64,000 nt of DNA from JAXDJH01 sp034663635. GTDB taxonomy: Bacteria; Actinomycetota; CADDZG01; WHSQ01. A model generated the notes under the pieces. That model had not been told where the DNA came from, did no database searches, and saw only the letters and a program-made list of their open reading frames with translations. This document shows, piece by piece, positions 40,452 to 49,607 of the stretch. The stretch spans positions 1-64,000 of the forward strand of contig JAXDJH010000029.1 of NCBI GenBank assembly GCA_034663635.1, written 5' to 3'. Made by a program: the position numbers and the translations under genes. Within the stretch, counting starts at the first letter, position 1, and the number at the start of each line of letters is the position of its first letter.

Positions 40452-42464
40452 CTACGAGCCAGAAGACCCTTCGACCAGCGCTCCCGTCGGCGAGCCGCGG
40501 CCTCGGACATGCAGCTGCCCGTAGAAATATGCGAGCCCATACAAGACCGCAACGATGATCAGCAAAGCTCGATAGCCGATGAGGAGGGCCGAGTACTCCA
40601 TCACACCCCCGACCATCGCGCCGATCAGGTTCGCGCCGAAAGCCACCGTTGACGCGGCCACGTCCTTGAACCGCTGAGCGAACACGAGATTCGCGAGAAA
40701 GATCGGCGTGAAGGTGACGACGATCGCCGCCGCTATCCGCGGAAGGAACGCCAGCTCCAGGATCAGGTGCTCCGGAATCGCCCAAGCCGCAAAAAGCGAT
40801 CCGATAAGCAATGCGTACAGGACTCGCGGATCCGGGTTCGGTCGGCGACGTGCTACCTCGATCGCGAGAAGCACGGCGAGAAGCACTCCTACGAAGACGA
40901 TTGCATTGACGAACCAGGTCGTGCCAAAAAGCAGCGCGAAGCGAACGACGCTCTTGGTCTCGAGCAGTAGGAACGCCGCGCCCATGAAGAAGAGGTCTCG
41001 ATACGGGGCCATGTCCGAGAACCGACCCCCAACCGTTCGCACGAGGATCAACGAGACCAGCAGGATCATGCCGATAGCCGCGAGATAGATGAAGGGAATG
41101 TTGCGGTTGATCAGATAGAGAAAGGGCCAGTCGTCGGTGGCGGCCGCCGGTGGCGGAGGCGATGGCTTCCATTCGACGGGACATTCCATCTCGGTTGGAT
41201 CCTTCGTGATGGTCAAGGTGGCCAAGACCACGTTCCGAATGGAGTTGTCGAGACAGGGTGCATGACCGTATGCCTCATAGAGCGTGCCGGCCAGACGATC
41301 TATCAACCAAGCTTCCCTATAGAAGTTGTACATCGTGAATGCTCCGCCGGGCTTCAGGTGCTCCCGCGCGGTCTTCATCGCTTCCAAAGTGAATAGGTAA
41401 CTCTCCAGGCGCAAAGATGACTGGCCGGAGATCAGAGTTAACGAATCAGGCAGTGCGAACTCGATGAGGTCGTACGATTTATCCGTGCGCTCCAGAAAAG
41501 CGCGTCCGTCGTCGATGTGTACGTCCACGCGCGGATCCTGATAAGGGCGATCTGGGTGCAGATCGCGCCCAACTTCTTGGAGACGTGGGTCGATCTCAAC
41601 GGCGTCGACGTGTTTGGCCCCCTTGTCCAATGCGATGGCGACGTCCGTTCCGTTCCCCGCGCCGACTACGAGGACGTCATCCAGAGGGTTGTCCTTCAGC
41701 CTCTCGTACCCGACGAAGTAGATAGGTTCGGTCTGCTCCCTCGCGGCCGTGGTCTCGATCGTTTGGTGAAGGATGCCGTTCACGAAGACCCCTATCACTC
41801 CCTCCCCTTGGCCCTCGAAGTAGTCGACGCTGATCTTGTAGTACGGCGACCAGTAGGTATCGGGGGCGAGGGACTCGACGGTGAAAGCGGCGACTATGGC
41901 GATCAACGGCACCCACGCGAGCGATCGGATCGGAGGCCGCAGCAAGATCGCAAAACACACGACCACCACGGATCCCCAAACGGCCGGAGGGGTACCGATC
42001 CACGAGATCAACACGTAGAAGACAACCCCCGCGATGCTTCCGAGGATGTCGAAGCGATACGCGTCTAGCGGTTCGAGACGCTGGAACGTCCTGGCCACTC
42101 CCTGGGCGACGGCCGTCATGGTCGCGGCCACCGCGAGGAAGATGACCGGTAGCGTCACCCAGATAGGGAGCCCGGTGGTCGGCAGAGCACCGAAGTAGAT
42201 GAGGTCGGCTCCCTCCCGGTTGATCTCCACCGGGAAGACTTCGATGAACACGACCAGCAACAGCAGCAACAGCGGCGCCAGCGGGAAGAGGTCACGCTTA
42301 TCCGCCCTGAGGAATCCCACACCGATGCCCAGGAAGCTCCCCATCAGCACGAAGTTGGAGAAGTAGGAGAGGTAGATCACGTTCGAGCCCGTCCATCGGA
42401 TCAACGCGATCTCGAGAAACAACATGAGAAAGCTGAGTAAGAAGAGCCTGAAGCGGTCGTTCAT
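40452..42464 (-). CDS. Polytopic membrane protein with spermidine-synthase-like domain
   Basis: A 670-residue protein: about six transmembrane helices in the first ~215 residues, a Rossmann-type aminopropyl/methyltransferase-like domain (VVGAGNGTDVAIALDKGA near 265-282, HVDAVEIDPRL, DDGRAFLERTDKSYDLIEF), then a further set of transmembrane helices to the end. This fits the membrane-bound SpeE-like proteins of unknown function. The key spermidine-synthase residues cannot be confirmed, so polyamine synthesis should not be assumed. It follows the fumarylacetoacetase-like gene after 16 bp and may be co-transcribed. Confidence 0.82.
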   Translation of the reverse strand: MNDRFRLFLLSFLMLFLEIALIRWTGSNVIYLSYFSNFVLMGSFLGIGVGFLRADKRDLFPLAPLLLLLLVVFIEVFPVEINREGADLIYFGALPTTGLPIWVTLPVIFLAVAATMTAVAQGVARTFQRLEPLDAYRFDILGSIAGVVFYVLISWIGTPPAVWGSVVVVCFAILLRPPIRSLAWVPLIAIVAAFTVESLAPDTYWSPYYKISVDYFEGQGEGVIGVFVNGILHQTIETTAAREQTEPIYFVGYERLKDNPLDDVLVVGAGNGTDVAIALDKGAKHVDAVEIDPRLQEVGRDLHPDRPYQDPRVDVHIDDGRAFLERTDKSYDLIEFALPDSLTLISGQSSLRLESYLFTLEAMKTAREHLKPGGAFTMYNFYREAWLIDRLAGTLYEAYGHAPCLDNSIRNVVLATLTITKDPTEMECPVEWKPSPPPPAAATDDWPFLYLINRNIPFIYLAAIGMILLVSLILVRTVGGRFSDMAPYRDLFFMGAAFLLLETKSVVRFALLFGTTWFVNAIVFVGVLLAVLLAIEVARRRPNPDPRVLYALLIGSLFAAWAIPEHLILELAFLPRIAAAIVVTFTPIFLANLVFAQRFKDVAASTVAFGANLIGAMVGGVMEYSALLIGYRALLIIVAVLYGLAYFYGQLHVRGRGSPTGALVEGSSGS

Positions 42465-42480
42465 CGGCTACCGACCGCGC

Positions 42481-43434
42481 TCAACAAGTTCCCTTTGGAC
42501 CGACTCGATTCCTCAGGATCCCGATCTTCTCGATCTCTAGTTCGATGATGTCGCCCGGCTTGAGATCGCGCCCAAGATCGAGACCGCAACACCCGCCTGG
42601 AGTGCCCGAGCCGTAGACATCGCCCGGGTAGATGTCCTCGCAGTCCGACACGTGCGACAGCATCTCCGCCCAGCTCCAATGCGCCGCCGACGAGCGCGCT
42701 GTCCCCCAGATCTCTCCGTTGACGCGGCACGTCATCTCTAGATCGGGCTCGGCCTCGACCTCGTCGAGCGTCACGATGCACGGCCCGAGTGCCGAGGCGA
42801 AGTCTTTGCCTTTAGCCGGACCGAGCCACGTGCTCATCTCGCGCGCTTGGATGTCGCGCGCCGAGAAGTCGTTGAGGATCGAGAACCCGAAGACGTGGCT
42901 GCTCGCGTCCTCCTTCTTTACGGTGCGCCCACGCTTGCCGACGATCATCGCAAGCTCGAGCTCGAAGTCGAGCCTCTCCGTGTAGGCAGGCCAACGGCAC
43001 TCTTCTTCGGGCCCAATGACGCTTCGGTGATTGCCCTTGTAGTACACGGGCGCCTCGTACCAGTAATCGGGCACAGAAGTGTTGCGCCGTTCGGCCCCCC
43101 GTTTCACGTGGTCCTCGAACGCGAGGAAGTCGCGCAACGACGGGATCTGGTCGAGAGGACAGAGCAGCTTCAGGCCCGGCTCCTCTTCGCCAAGTAGCAA
43201 CGTTGGCAGAGACGACGCGGCGCGTGCGACGTCGCGGACCTCCGACCACACCTCGGGACCCTGTTCGATCAGGTGGAGCGTCGAGGTGAGGAAGTGACCC
43301 GTCTCGGCGTTCAGAAGGGTTCCGGTAACTTCGTTCCACGCATCGATCAGGTCGACCGGTTGTCGGCCGTCAACGCCGACGGCTACGCGCGGTTGGAATC
43401 CCGCGCGTCGAGAGATGTACCTGTAGAGCCGCAA
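42481..43434 (-). CDS. Fumarylacetoacetate hydrolase family protein
   Basis: A 317-residue FAH-family hydrolase. The central NDFSARDIQAREMSTWLGP and GKDFASALGPCIVTLDE are strong family signatures; acidic metal ligands are in ELELAMIVGKRGR and the preceding segments, and GSGTPGGCCGLDLGRDLKPGD is near the C-terminus. Encoded 18 bp after homogentisate dioxygenase, it most likely splits fumarylacetoacetate into fumarate and acetoacetate, the last step of tyrosine breakdown. The start is a TTG codon at 43434. No maleylacetoacetate isomerase gene is seen nearby. Confidence 0.88.
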   Translation of the reverse strand: MRLYRYISRRAGFQPRVAVGVDGRQPVDLIDAWNEVTGTLLNAETGHFLTSTLHLIEQGPEVWSEVRDVARAASSLPTLLLGEEEPGLKLLCPLDQIPSLRDFLAFEDHVKRGAERRNTSVPDYWYEAPVYYKGNHRSVIGPEEECRWPAYTERLDFELELAMIVGKRGRTVKKEDASSHVFGFSILNDFSARDIQAREMSTWLGPAKGKDFASALGPCIVTLDEVEAEPDLEMTCRVNGEIWGTARSSAAHWSWAEMLSHVSDCEDIYPGDVYGSGTPGGCCGLDLGRDLKPGDIIELEIEKIGILRNRVGPKGTC

Positions 43435-43452
43435 AGTCTCGCTACCGGCCCT

Positions 43453-44571
43453 TCACTCCTCGAGCAATCCCATGCCGCGGGCCCAGGATGTCTCGTATTC
43501 GGTGATGACCACCGCATGCGCCTCGTCCGAAGGGATCAGCGGTCGTTCAGTCTCGACCATCACCGCGACCTCATCGGTACGTTCCTTCGTCTTCGACGCT
43601 TCGATCGCTGCGGGCTGCGGACCGTGATGCACACCTTGCGGATGCAAGGTCATGTAACCCTCATCGATGCCGGCTCTCGAGAAGTAATCGCCCGAGTGGT
43701 AGAAGAGCACCTCGTCCGCGTCGATGTTTGCGTGATAGAAGGGCACCTTCAAAACCTGCGGATCCTCTTCCAGCGGTCGCGGGACGAACGAACAGATCAC
43801 GAAGCCCTGATTCTCGAACGTGCAATGCGCGCTCGGTGGCATGTGGTAGCTCGGCGAGTACACGGGCCGATGTTGAAGGATGTTCAGCTTCGTAGGACAC
43901 AGATCGCCCTGCCAACCGACGACATCGAGTGGATGCCACGCGAACCATAGGGACGTGAACTGTCCATCGCGCTTAACCCGGACCTCGAACTCACCGGCTT
44001 CGTCGTGTGGATCCGGCTCGGGGACCTCGAGGACGCCCGGATCGAACTGAGCGTGGCGGCCCATCAGCCCTCGCTCGGGGATACGGAACTCGCCCGATCC
44101 CTCGATGATGAAGAAGAAGTTGTCGTCCCCGTCGGGAACGACCCTGTGGGTGGTTCCTTTCGGGATGATCACGTAGTCGCTTTTCGCGAAGGTCAGTGGC
44201 CCGTAGTCGGATTCGATGGTCCCGGTTCCTCGATGGACGAAGTAGCAGACATCGCCATCCGCATCCCTCAAGAAATACGGCATGGGCTCGCTCAACCGGC
44301 TGATGTAGAGCCGCACGTCCTCGTTGCCGGCGATCAACTGCCAGCCCGCGTCCGCGTCGGTTATGTCCTCGGGCTTCATCTCGTTCAGGTTGAACGCGCG
44401 CGGGCGCAGTGGACCGTCGATGCGGGTCCAGGCGGTAGGAGGGTGCATCCGATAGAGATGACTCGCCCGACCGGCGAAAGCCTCGCGGCCGTGCTCTTCC
44501 TCGAACGTGCCTTCGGGGATCCCGACGTGAGCCTGTCTGGTGACTTTGCCCTTTGAATGGACCGCCTCCAT
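43453..44571 (-). CDS. hmgA: Homogentisate 1,2-dioxygenase
   Basis: A 372-residue non-heme iron dioxygenase opening the ring of homogentisate. Cupin-type segments: the N-terminal half has VIIPKGTTHRVVPDGD; iron-ligand His/Glu lie in the C-terminal half around FYHANIDADEVLFYHSGDY and HPQGVHHGPQP. It is of the shorter bacterial type (human enzyme 445). The ATG overlaps the hpd stop (TGATG). Together with hpd and the FAH-type gene it forms the tyrosine degradation operon. Confidence 0.9.
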   Translation of the reverse strand: MEAVHSKGKVTRQAHVGIPEGTFEEEHGREAFAGRASHLYRMHPPTAWTRIDGPLRPRAFNLNEMKPEDITDADAGWQLIAGNEDVRLYISRLSEPMPYFLRDADGDVCYFVHRGTGTIESDYGPLTFAKSDYVIIPKGTTHRVVPDGDDNFFFIIEGSGEFRIPERGLMGRHAQFDPGVLEVPEPDPHDEAGEFEVRVKRDGQFTSLWFAWHPLDVVGWQGDLCPTKLNILQHRPVYSPSYHMPPSAHCTFENQGFVICSFVPRPLEEDPQVLKVPFYHANIDADEVLFYHSGDYFSRAGIDEGYMTLHPQGVHHGPQPAAIEASKTKERTDEVAVMVETERPLIPSDEAHAVVITEYETSWARGMGLLEE

Positions 44572-45668
44572 CAGAGGTTCCCCCTCGCGTCCTGCTCGCG
44601 CTCGATCGCCTCGAAGAGGGCCTTGAAGTTGCCTGCGCCGAAGCCCTTCGCGCCGTGACGCTCGATGACCTCGAAGAAGACAGTCGGGCGGTCCTGCACC
44701 GGCTTCGAGAAGATCTGCAGCAGGTACCCATCCTCGTCCTTGTCGGCCAGGATGCCGTTTCGCTGCAATCCTTCGATCTTGTCGGCGATCTCGGGGATCC
44801 TCTTCTTGACGTCCTCGTAATAGACGCCGGGCACCTTCAGGAACTCGATGCCGTTCGCGGTCATCTTTTCGACGGTCTCAACGATGTTCTCCGTCGTCAT
44901 CGCGATGTGCTGCACGCCCGGGGTCTTGTAGTACTCGAGGTACTCCTCGATCTGCGACTTCTTCTTCCCCTCGGCGGGCTCGTTGATCGGCAGCTTGATC
45001 TTGCCTTCACCGTCCCAGACCACCTTGGACATGAGGGCCGAATACTCGGTGGAGATCTCCTCATCGGAGAAGTGACGGAGCTCCGTGAAGCCCATGATGC
45101 GCTCGTAGAACGCGACCCATTCGTTCATCTTGCCAAGCTCGACGTTGCCCACCACGTGATCGATGTTCTTGATACCGGCGTCCCAATGATCGGACGATGC
45201 GCCTTCGATCGGAGCGAAGCCCGGAAAGAACACGCCCGAGTAATCCGGACGGCTCACGAGGGAGTGGATCGTTTCGCCGTATGTGGCGATGGCAGCCCTG
45301 ACTAGCTTGCCGTGATCGTCCTCGAAGACCTGCGGCTCCTCGACGCTCGTAGCTCCTCGCTCCATCGCAACCTTGTACGCGTCCTCCGCGTCGGGCACAC
45401 GCAGAGCGACGTCATGGACACCGTCGCCGTGGAGCCGTACGTGCTCAGCTATCGGACTGTCGTCGGACAAAGCGCCCGTGAAGACGAGGCGGATGTCTCC
45501 TTGGGCAACGCAATAGGAGACCCGATCGCGCGACCCGGTCTCGAGCCCCATATAGGCGATCGGCGTGAACCCCAGAGCCTTGTAGTAGTGGGCTGCTTGC
45601 TTGGCGTTGCCCACGAAGAATTGCAGGTAATCGATGCCGAGTATCGGGAAAGCGTCCTCGGTGGTCAT
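44571..45668 (-). CDS. hpd: 4-hydroxyphenylpyruvate dioxygenase
   Basis: A 365-residue two-VOC-domain Fe(II) enzyme converting 4-hydroxyphenylpyruvate to homogentisate. Iron ligands can be read as His in IDHVVGNVELGK, His in GVQHIAMTTENI and Glu in PTVFFEVIERHG. The last helix FGAGNFKALFEAIEREQ is diagnostic. ATG 45668 follows a GGAGGTGGAGGGGG purine tract; GTG 45680 is an alternative. First gene of the hpd-hmgA-fah cluster, 78 bp from the enoyl-CoA hydratase gene on the same strand. Confidence 0.95.
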   Translation of the reverse strand: MTTEDAFPILGIDYLQFFVGNAKQAAHYYKALGFTPIAYMGLETGSRDRVSYCVAQGDIRLVFTGALSDDSPIAEHVRLHGDGVHDVALRVPDAEDAYKVAMERGATSVEEPQVFEDDHGKLVRAAIATYGETIHSLVSRPDYSGVFFPGFAPIEGASSDHWDAGIKNIDHVVGNVELGKMNEWVAFYERIMGFTELRHFSDEEISTEYSALMSKVVWDGEGKIKLPINEPAEGKKKSQIEEYLEYYKTPGVQHIAMTTENIVETVEKMTANGIEFLKVPGVYYEDVKKRIPEIADKIEGLQRNGILADKDEDGYLLQIFSKPVQDRPTVFFEVIERHGAKGFGAGNFKALFEAIEREQDARGNL

Positions 45669-45746
45669 GTCCCCCTCCACCTCCTTGTGATCAGGGTTGT
45701 GGTTCGGTCCCGCAAGGATAAGGCCGCCTAGCCGGGGGGCGGGGTG

Positions 45747-46532
45747 CTACTCGCCTTTGAAGTGGGGCGGGCGTTTCGCGAAGAAGGCCTGGACTCCCTC
45801 TAGGTGATCGGCGGTTTGGCCCGCTTGCGATTGAGCCTCAACCTCGAGGTCGAGTTGCTGATCGAGCGTCACGTCAGCCGCTCGGTTCACAAGTTCTTTC
45901 GTGATCGCGTATCCGCGTGTAGGCCCGGTCGCCAACTCCTCGGCGAAAGACCTCCACTCTTTCTCGAACGAATCCGCGGGAACCACGCGAGTGAAGAGGC
46001 CGAGTTCGAGCGCCTCGACCGCTCCGACAGGAGACCCCAGAGCGGAGAGCTCCCAGGCCTTCGCGCTCCCGACCATCTTCGTCAGGAACCAGATCCCTCC
46101 CGAATCCGGGACGAGGCCGACCTTGATGAACGCGAGGACGAGCTTGGCGTGCTCCGAAGCGATCCTGAAGTCACACGCGAGAGCGATGCTCGCTCCGGCC
46201 CCCGCCGCTACCCCGTTCACGGCGGCGACCACGGGCTTCGGCGCATCTCGGATCGCACGGATCAGAGGGTTGTATCGATCGGTCAGAGTGTTGCCGAGCC
46301 CCGGAACTTCACCCTTCTCGTATCCGGCTGCAAGCGCGCCGAGGTCCTCACCCGATGAGAAGGCTCGCCCCTCCCCCGTGATGACGATGCATCGCACCGA
46401 CGCGTCGGCCGACGCGTCGCGAACCGCATCGAGCGCGGCGTGGCCCAGCTCGTCGTTGAAGGCGTTCAACACCTCCGGCCGCCTGAGTGTGATGACGGCC
46501 AGCCCAGAGTCCTTGTCGAATCCGATCGTCAC
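45747..46532 (-). CDS. Enoyl-CoA hydratase/isomerase family protein
   Basis: A 261-residue crotonase-fold protein. VNGVAAGAGASIALACDFRI is the oxyanion-hole segment; RAFSSGEDLGAL replaces the more common SAGxDL. LVPDSGGIWFLTKMVG with Asp/Ser at the catalytic loop, and the general pattern, recall PaaG/PaaB-type isomerases of phenylacetate degradation, but hydratase activity is equally possible. GTG start, 10 bp after the histidine kinase stop, so it is the last gene of the long purF-side transcription unit. Confidence 0.88.
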   Translation of the reverse strand: MTIGFDKDSGLAVITLRRPEVLNAFNDELGHAALDAVRDASADASVRCIVITGEGRAFSSGEDLGALAAGYEKGEVPGLGNTLTDRYNPLIRAIRDAPKPVVAAVNGVAAGAGASIALACDFRIASEHAKLVLAFIKVGLVPDSGGIWFLTKMVGSAKAWELSALGSPVGAVEALELGLFTRVVPADSFEKEWRSFAEELATGPTRGYAITKELVNRAADVTLDQQLDLEVEAQSQAGQTADHLEGVQAFFAKRPPHFKGE

Positions 46533-46542
46533 GCGGGCGAGG

Positions 46543-48168
46543 TTACTCGCCGGTGACCTCTGACTGCGAGCTCTCGCTAAGCAGGCCTCCCTGATCGCGA
46601 GATCGCTTGGGAAGCGTGACGGTGAATGTCGTGCCTACGCCCTCGGAGCTCTGGACCGTGATCTCCCCGTTGTGCGCGTCGACCAGGCTCTTGACGATGT
46701 AGAGGCCCAGGCCGAAACCACCCGAGTCGCGCGTCAGGGAAGCGTCGACCTGGTGGAACCGATCGAAGATCGTTCCGAGTTGATCCTTGGAGATCCCCTG
46801 TCCCGAATCCGACACTGCGATCGTCGTTGCCTTGTCCACTTCTCGCACTTCGATCCGGACGGGCCCATCGGTCGAGTACTTGAGAGCGTTCTCGATCAGG
46901 TTCGTGAGGATCTGCTGCAGAGCGCCGAGGTCTCCCCAAACCTGAGGATGGTCGGGCACCGTCTGGAGAGAGAGCTCGCGGTCGCGACCCACCTGGCTGT
47001 GACCCAGATCATCCATGATCACCTCGGTGGCAGCTCGAAGGTCGACAAGCTCTCGTCGCATGCGCGGCATGCCCGATTCGATCTGAGCCGAGGTGAGGAT
47101 GTCCTCCACGAGACGCAGTAAACGGATGCCCTGTCGTTCGATCATCTCGACGAACGAGGTCCGCTGTTCTTCGTTCATGCGGTCGCCTCGGCGCGAGAGC
47201 GTCGTCGCCGACCCGATGATCGCCGTGAGAGGGGTTTTCAGCTCATGTGACACGGTCGCCACGAAATCACTTTTGAGCCGGTCGAGCTCCTCGAGGCGAT
47301 GAACCGTCTCGCGCTCCTGTTCGAAGAGACGCGCGTTCCCGATCGCTATCGCTGCGTGTTCGGCGAACAGGCCGAGAGCGTCAAGATCATGTTCTGTAAA
47401 GGTGCGCTTCCCCTCGGTCTCATTGAGATTCAGCACCCCGAGCAACTCGGCTTGCCTTACGAGGGGCACAGATATCGAAGACTTGATCCCTCGTTCGGGG
47501 TGGGTCTGTCCCTCGACCTCGACGTCGTCTCCTCGAATGAGCAGTGCCTCACGGCGGGCGGCGACGGTTCCCGCGATCCCTTTACCAACCTCCGTCCGGC
47601 CGACGACGGGCGCGACCGAGGGACCTCGGTAGCTCACGACCTCGAGGTGGGTCCGGGCATCGTTCATCAACATGATCGATCCTTCGGTCCCGCCCAAGAG
47701 GTCGAGGGCCGATCCCAGGATCATGCTCAGAACGTCTCGGAGGTCGAGAGTCGTGTTGAGCGCCTTTCCGAGCTCGGACAAGGCGGAGATCTCCGCGAGG
47801 CGATTGGACAGAGCGGCAGACAGGACGCGCTCTTCGACGAGCAGCTTCGTGAGCCGTCGAAGGCTGAGCTCTTTCTCGATCACATAAACGAGGAAGGCCA
47901 GCCCAAGCCCACCGATGAGAACGACGACTATCCAGTTGGACAGGTCCTCAAAGACGCGCAGCTGCTCTGGAAGCGAGTCGCCGGCGATGGCATACACGCC
48001 GACGGCGATCGTCACCGCAACCATGAAGAAGATGGATACCGACCAGAGTTGCGTGCGGCGACGGTCTACGTCAGAGAGCGTGAGTTTCTTGTGGTTGCGG
48101 AATCCCGCGGTCCGAGCGGTTTCCGCAGCCTCGCCGGAGTCGGGGTTCAGCCTCTCTCGCTCTGCCAT
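46543..48168 (-). CDS. Membrane sensor histidine kinase with GAF domain
   Basis: A 541-residue kinase. Two transmembrane helices at about 47-69 and 83-105 leave a very short external loop; a GAF domain spans about 120-270 (LDLLGGTEGSIMLMNDARTH); HisKA has the phosphoacceptor His near 305 in VSHELKTPLTAIIG; HATPase motifs are NLIENALKYST (N box), VSDSGQGISKDQLG (G1) and GFGLGLYIVK (G2). It overlaps purF by 22 bp, so its expression is tied to the purine operon. No cognate response regulator is adjacent. Sensing is probably intracellular, by the GAF domain. Confidence 0.92.
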   Translation of the reverse strand: MAERERLNPDSGEAAETARTAGFRNHKKLTLSDVDRRRTQLWSVSIFFMVAVTIAVGVYAIAGDSLPEQLRVFEDLSNWIVVVLIGGLGLAFLVYVIEKELSLRRLTKLLVEERVLSAALSNRLAEISALSELGKALNTTLDLRDVLSMILGSALDLLGGTEGSIMLMNDARTHLEVVSYRGPSVAPVVGRTEVGKGIAGTVAARREALLIRGDDVEVEGQTHPERGIKSSISVPLVRQAELLGVLNLNETEGKRTFTEHDLDALGLFAEHAAIAIGNARLFEQERETVHRLEELDRLKSDFVATVSHELKTPLTAIIGSATTLSRRGDRMNEEQRTSFVEMIERQGIRLLRLVEDILTSAQIESGMPRMRRELVDLRAATEVIMDDLGHSQVGRDRELSLQTVPDHPQVWGDLGALQQILTNLIENALKYSTDGPVRIEVREVDKATTIAVSDSGQGISKDQLGTIFDRFHQVDASLTRDSGGFGLGLYIVKSLVDAHNGEITVQSSEGVGTTFTVTLPKRSRDQGGLLSESSQSEVTGE

Positions 48169-49607
48169 TGGGCAGCCTGACGTTCGGGAGCTTCGAGGAC
48201 GTGCTTGTTCCTCAACTCATGTGCGGGTATCGGAATTGGATACCGAGACGAGAAGCACGCGGTACAGAAGTTCTCGACCGGCACCTGAGTCGATGCCAGC
48301 ATGCCCTCCAACGAGAGGTAGGCGAGGGAGTCTGCTCCCACGTGTGCCCTGATCTCTTCCACGCTGAGGTTCGCTCCGATGAGCTCGTCCTGATCGGGCA
48401 TGTCGATCCCGTAAAAGCACGGCCACTTGATCGGAGGCGACGAGATCCGCAAGTGCACCTCGCGGGCACCCGCTTCGCGCAGCATGGCAACGATCTGCTT
48501 GGTCGTGTTGCCTCGAACTATCGAGTCATCGACGACGACTACGCGCCTGCCCTCGATCACCTCGCGAACCGGATTGAGCTTCATACGGATGCCCTGCTGC
48601 CGCATCGACTGAGTGGGCTGGATGAAAGTGCGTCCGACGTAACGGTTCTTAACGAAGCCATCCCCGTAAGCGACACCCGCTCCTTGGGCGAAACCCTGCG
48701 CGGCCGGCACGCCACTGTCCGGTACCGGCATGATGAGTTCCGCAACGACCGGGGCCTCTTGGGCGAGCCGCTGGCCCATCCGGTAACGAGTCGCGTAGAC
48801 GTTCTGACCCATGAGCGTCGAGTCCGGCCTCGCGAAGTACACGTGTTCGAAAACGCAAGCCGCTGGTTGTACCGACGCGAACGTCTCGCTGGTTAGTCCG
48901 TTCTCGTCGATCATGACGAACTCGCCCGGCTCGACGTCGCGGATGAAATGCGCTCCGAGAAGATCGAGGGCACAGGTTTCGGATGCGAGAACCCAGCCAC
49001 CCTCGGGAAGGCGGCCTATGCATAGGGGCCTGAAGCCCTGTGGGTCGCGCGCTCCGAAGATGCGCTGCTCGTCCATCATCGTGAAGGAGAAGGCGCCGGA
49101 GAGCTTCGGAAGGATCTCGAGGATCGCTGCCTTCATGTCGCCTTTGTTCGTACGCGCGATGTGCGAAGTCACGAGATCGGTATCGGACGTCGAAGTCAGT
49201 CTCGATTCGACGGGAGTGGGATCTCCGCCGGCCTCTTCAAGCGAACGTTTCAGATCGATCGAGTTCACCAGGTTGCCGTTGTGAGCGAGAGCGATCTGGC
49301 CGTCGGCAGAGCTCTTGAAGGTCGGCTGCGCGTTCTCCCACGATGTAGACCCAGTGGTCGAGTAACGCGTGTGACCGATCGCGACATGTCCGCGGAGACT
49401 CTTGAGAACGAGTTCATCGAAGACCTGGGCAACGAGCCCGAGTTCCTTGTAAACCACGATGGTTTGGCCATCGGAGATCGCGATACCCGCCGACTCTTGG
49501 CCACGGTGTTGCAACGCGTAGAGGGCGTAATAAGTGAGCCTGGCGACATCCTCGCCAGGTGCGTAGATCCCTACGACGCCGCAAGCGTCCCGAGCTTCCC
49601 CTGCCAC
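48147..49607 (-). CDS. purF: Amidophosphoribosyltransferase
   Basis: A 486-residue enzyme catalysing the first step of purine synthesis, PRPP plus glutamine to phosphoribosylamine. An N-terminal propeptide of eight residues precedes Cys9 (ARDACGVVGIY), which becomes the N-terminal nucleophile after cleavage. The PRTase motif is VVVDDSIVRGNTTKQIV. C-terminal Cys residues that hold the Fe-S cluster in the Bacillus-type enzyme are present (CFYGIDMP, FCTACFSSRYP). GTG start within the purL stop (TAGTG); 22-bp overlap with the kinase gene downstream. purM does not follow, unlike in many genomes. Confidence 0.95.
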   Translation of the reverse strand: MAGEARDACGVVGIYAPGEDVARLTYYALYALQHRGQESAGIAISDGQTIVVYKELGLVAQVFDELVLKSLRGHVAIGHTRYSTTGSTSWENAQPTFKSSADGQIALAHNGNLVNSIDLKRSLEEAGGDPTPVESRLTSTSDTDLVTSHIARTNKGDMKAAILEILPKLSGAFSFTMMDEQRIFGARDPQGFRPLCIGRLPEGGWVLASETCALDLLGAHFIRDVEPGEFVMIDENGLTSETFASVQPAACVFEHVYFARPDSTLMGQNVYATRYRMGQRLAQEAPVVAELIMPVPDSGVPAAQGFAQGAGVAYGDGFVKNRYVGRTFIQPTQSMRQQGIRMKLNPVREVIEGRRVVVVDDSIVRGNTTKQIVAMLREAGAREVHLRISSPPIKWPCFYGIDMPDQDELIGANLSVEEIRAHVGADSLAYLSLEGMLASTQVPVENFCTACFSSRYPIPIPAHELRNKHVLEAPERQAAQWQSERG

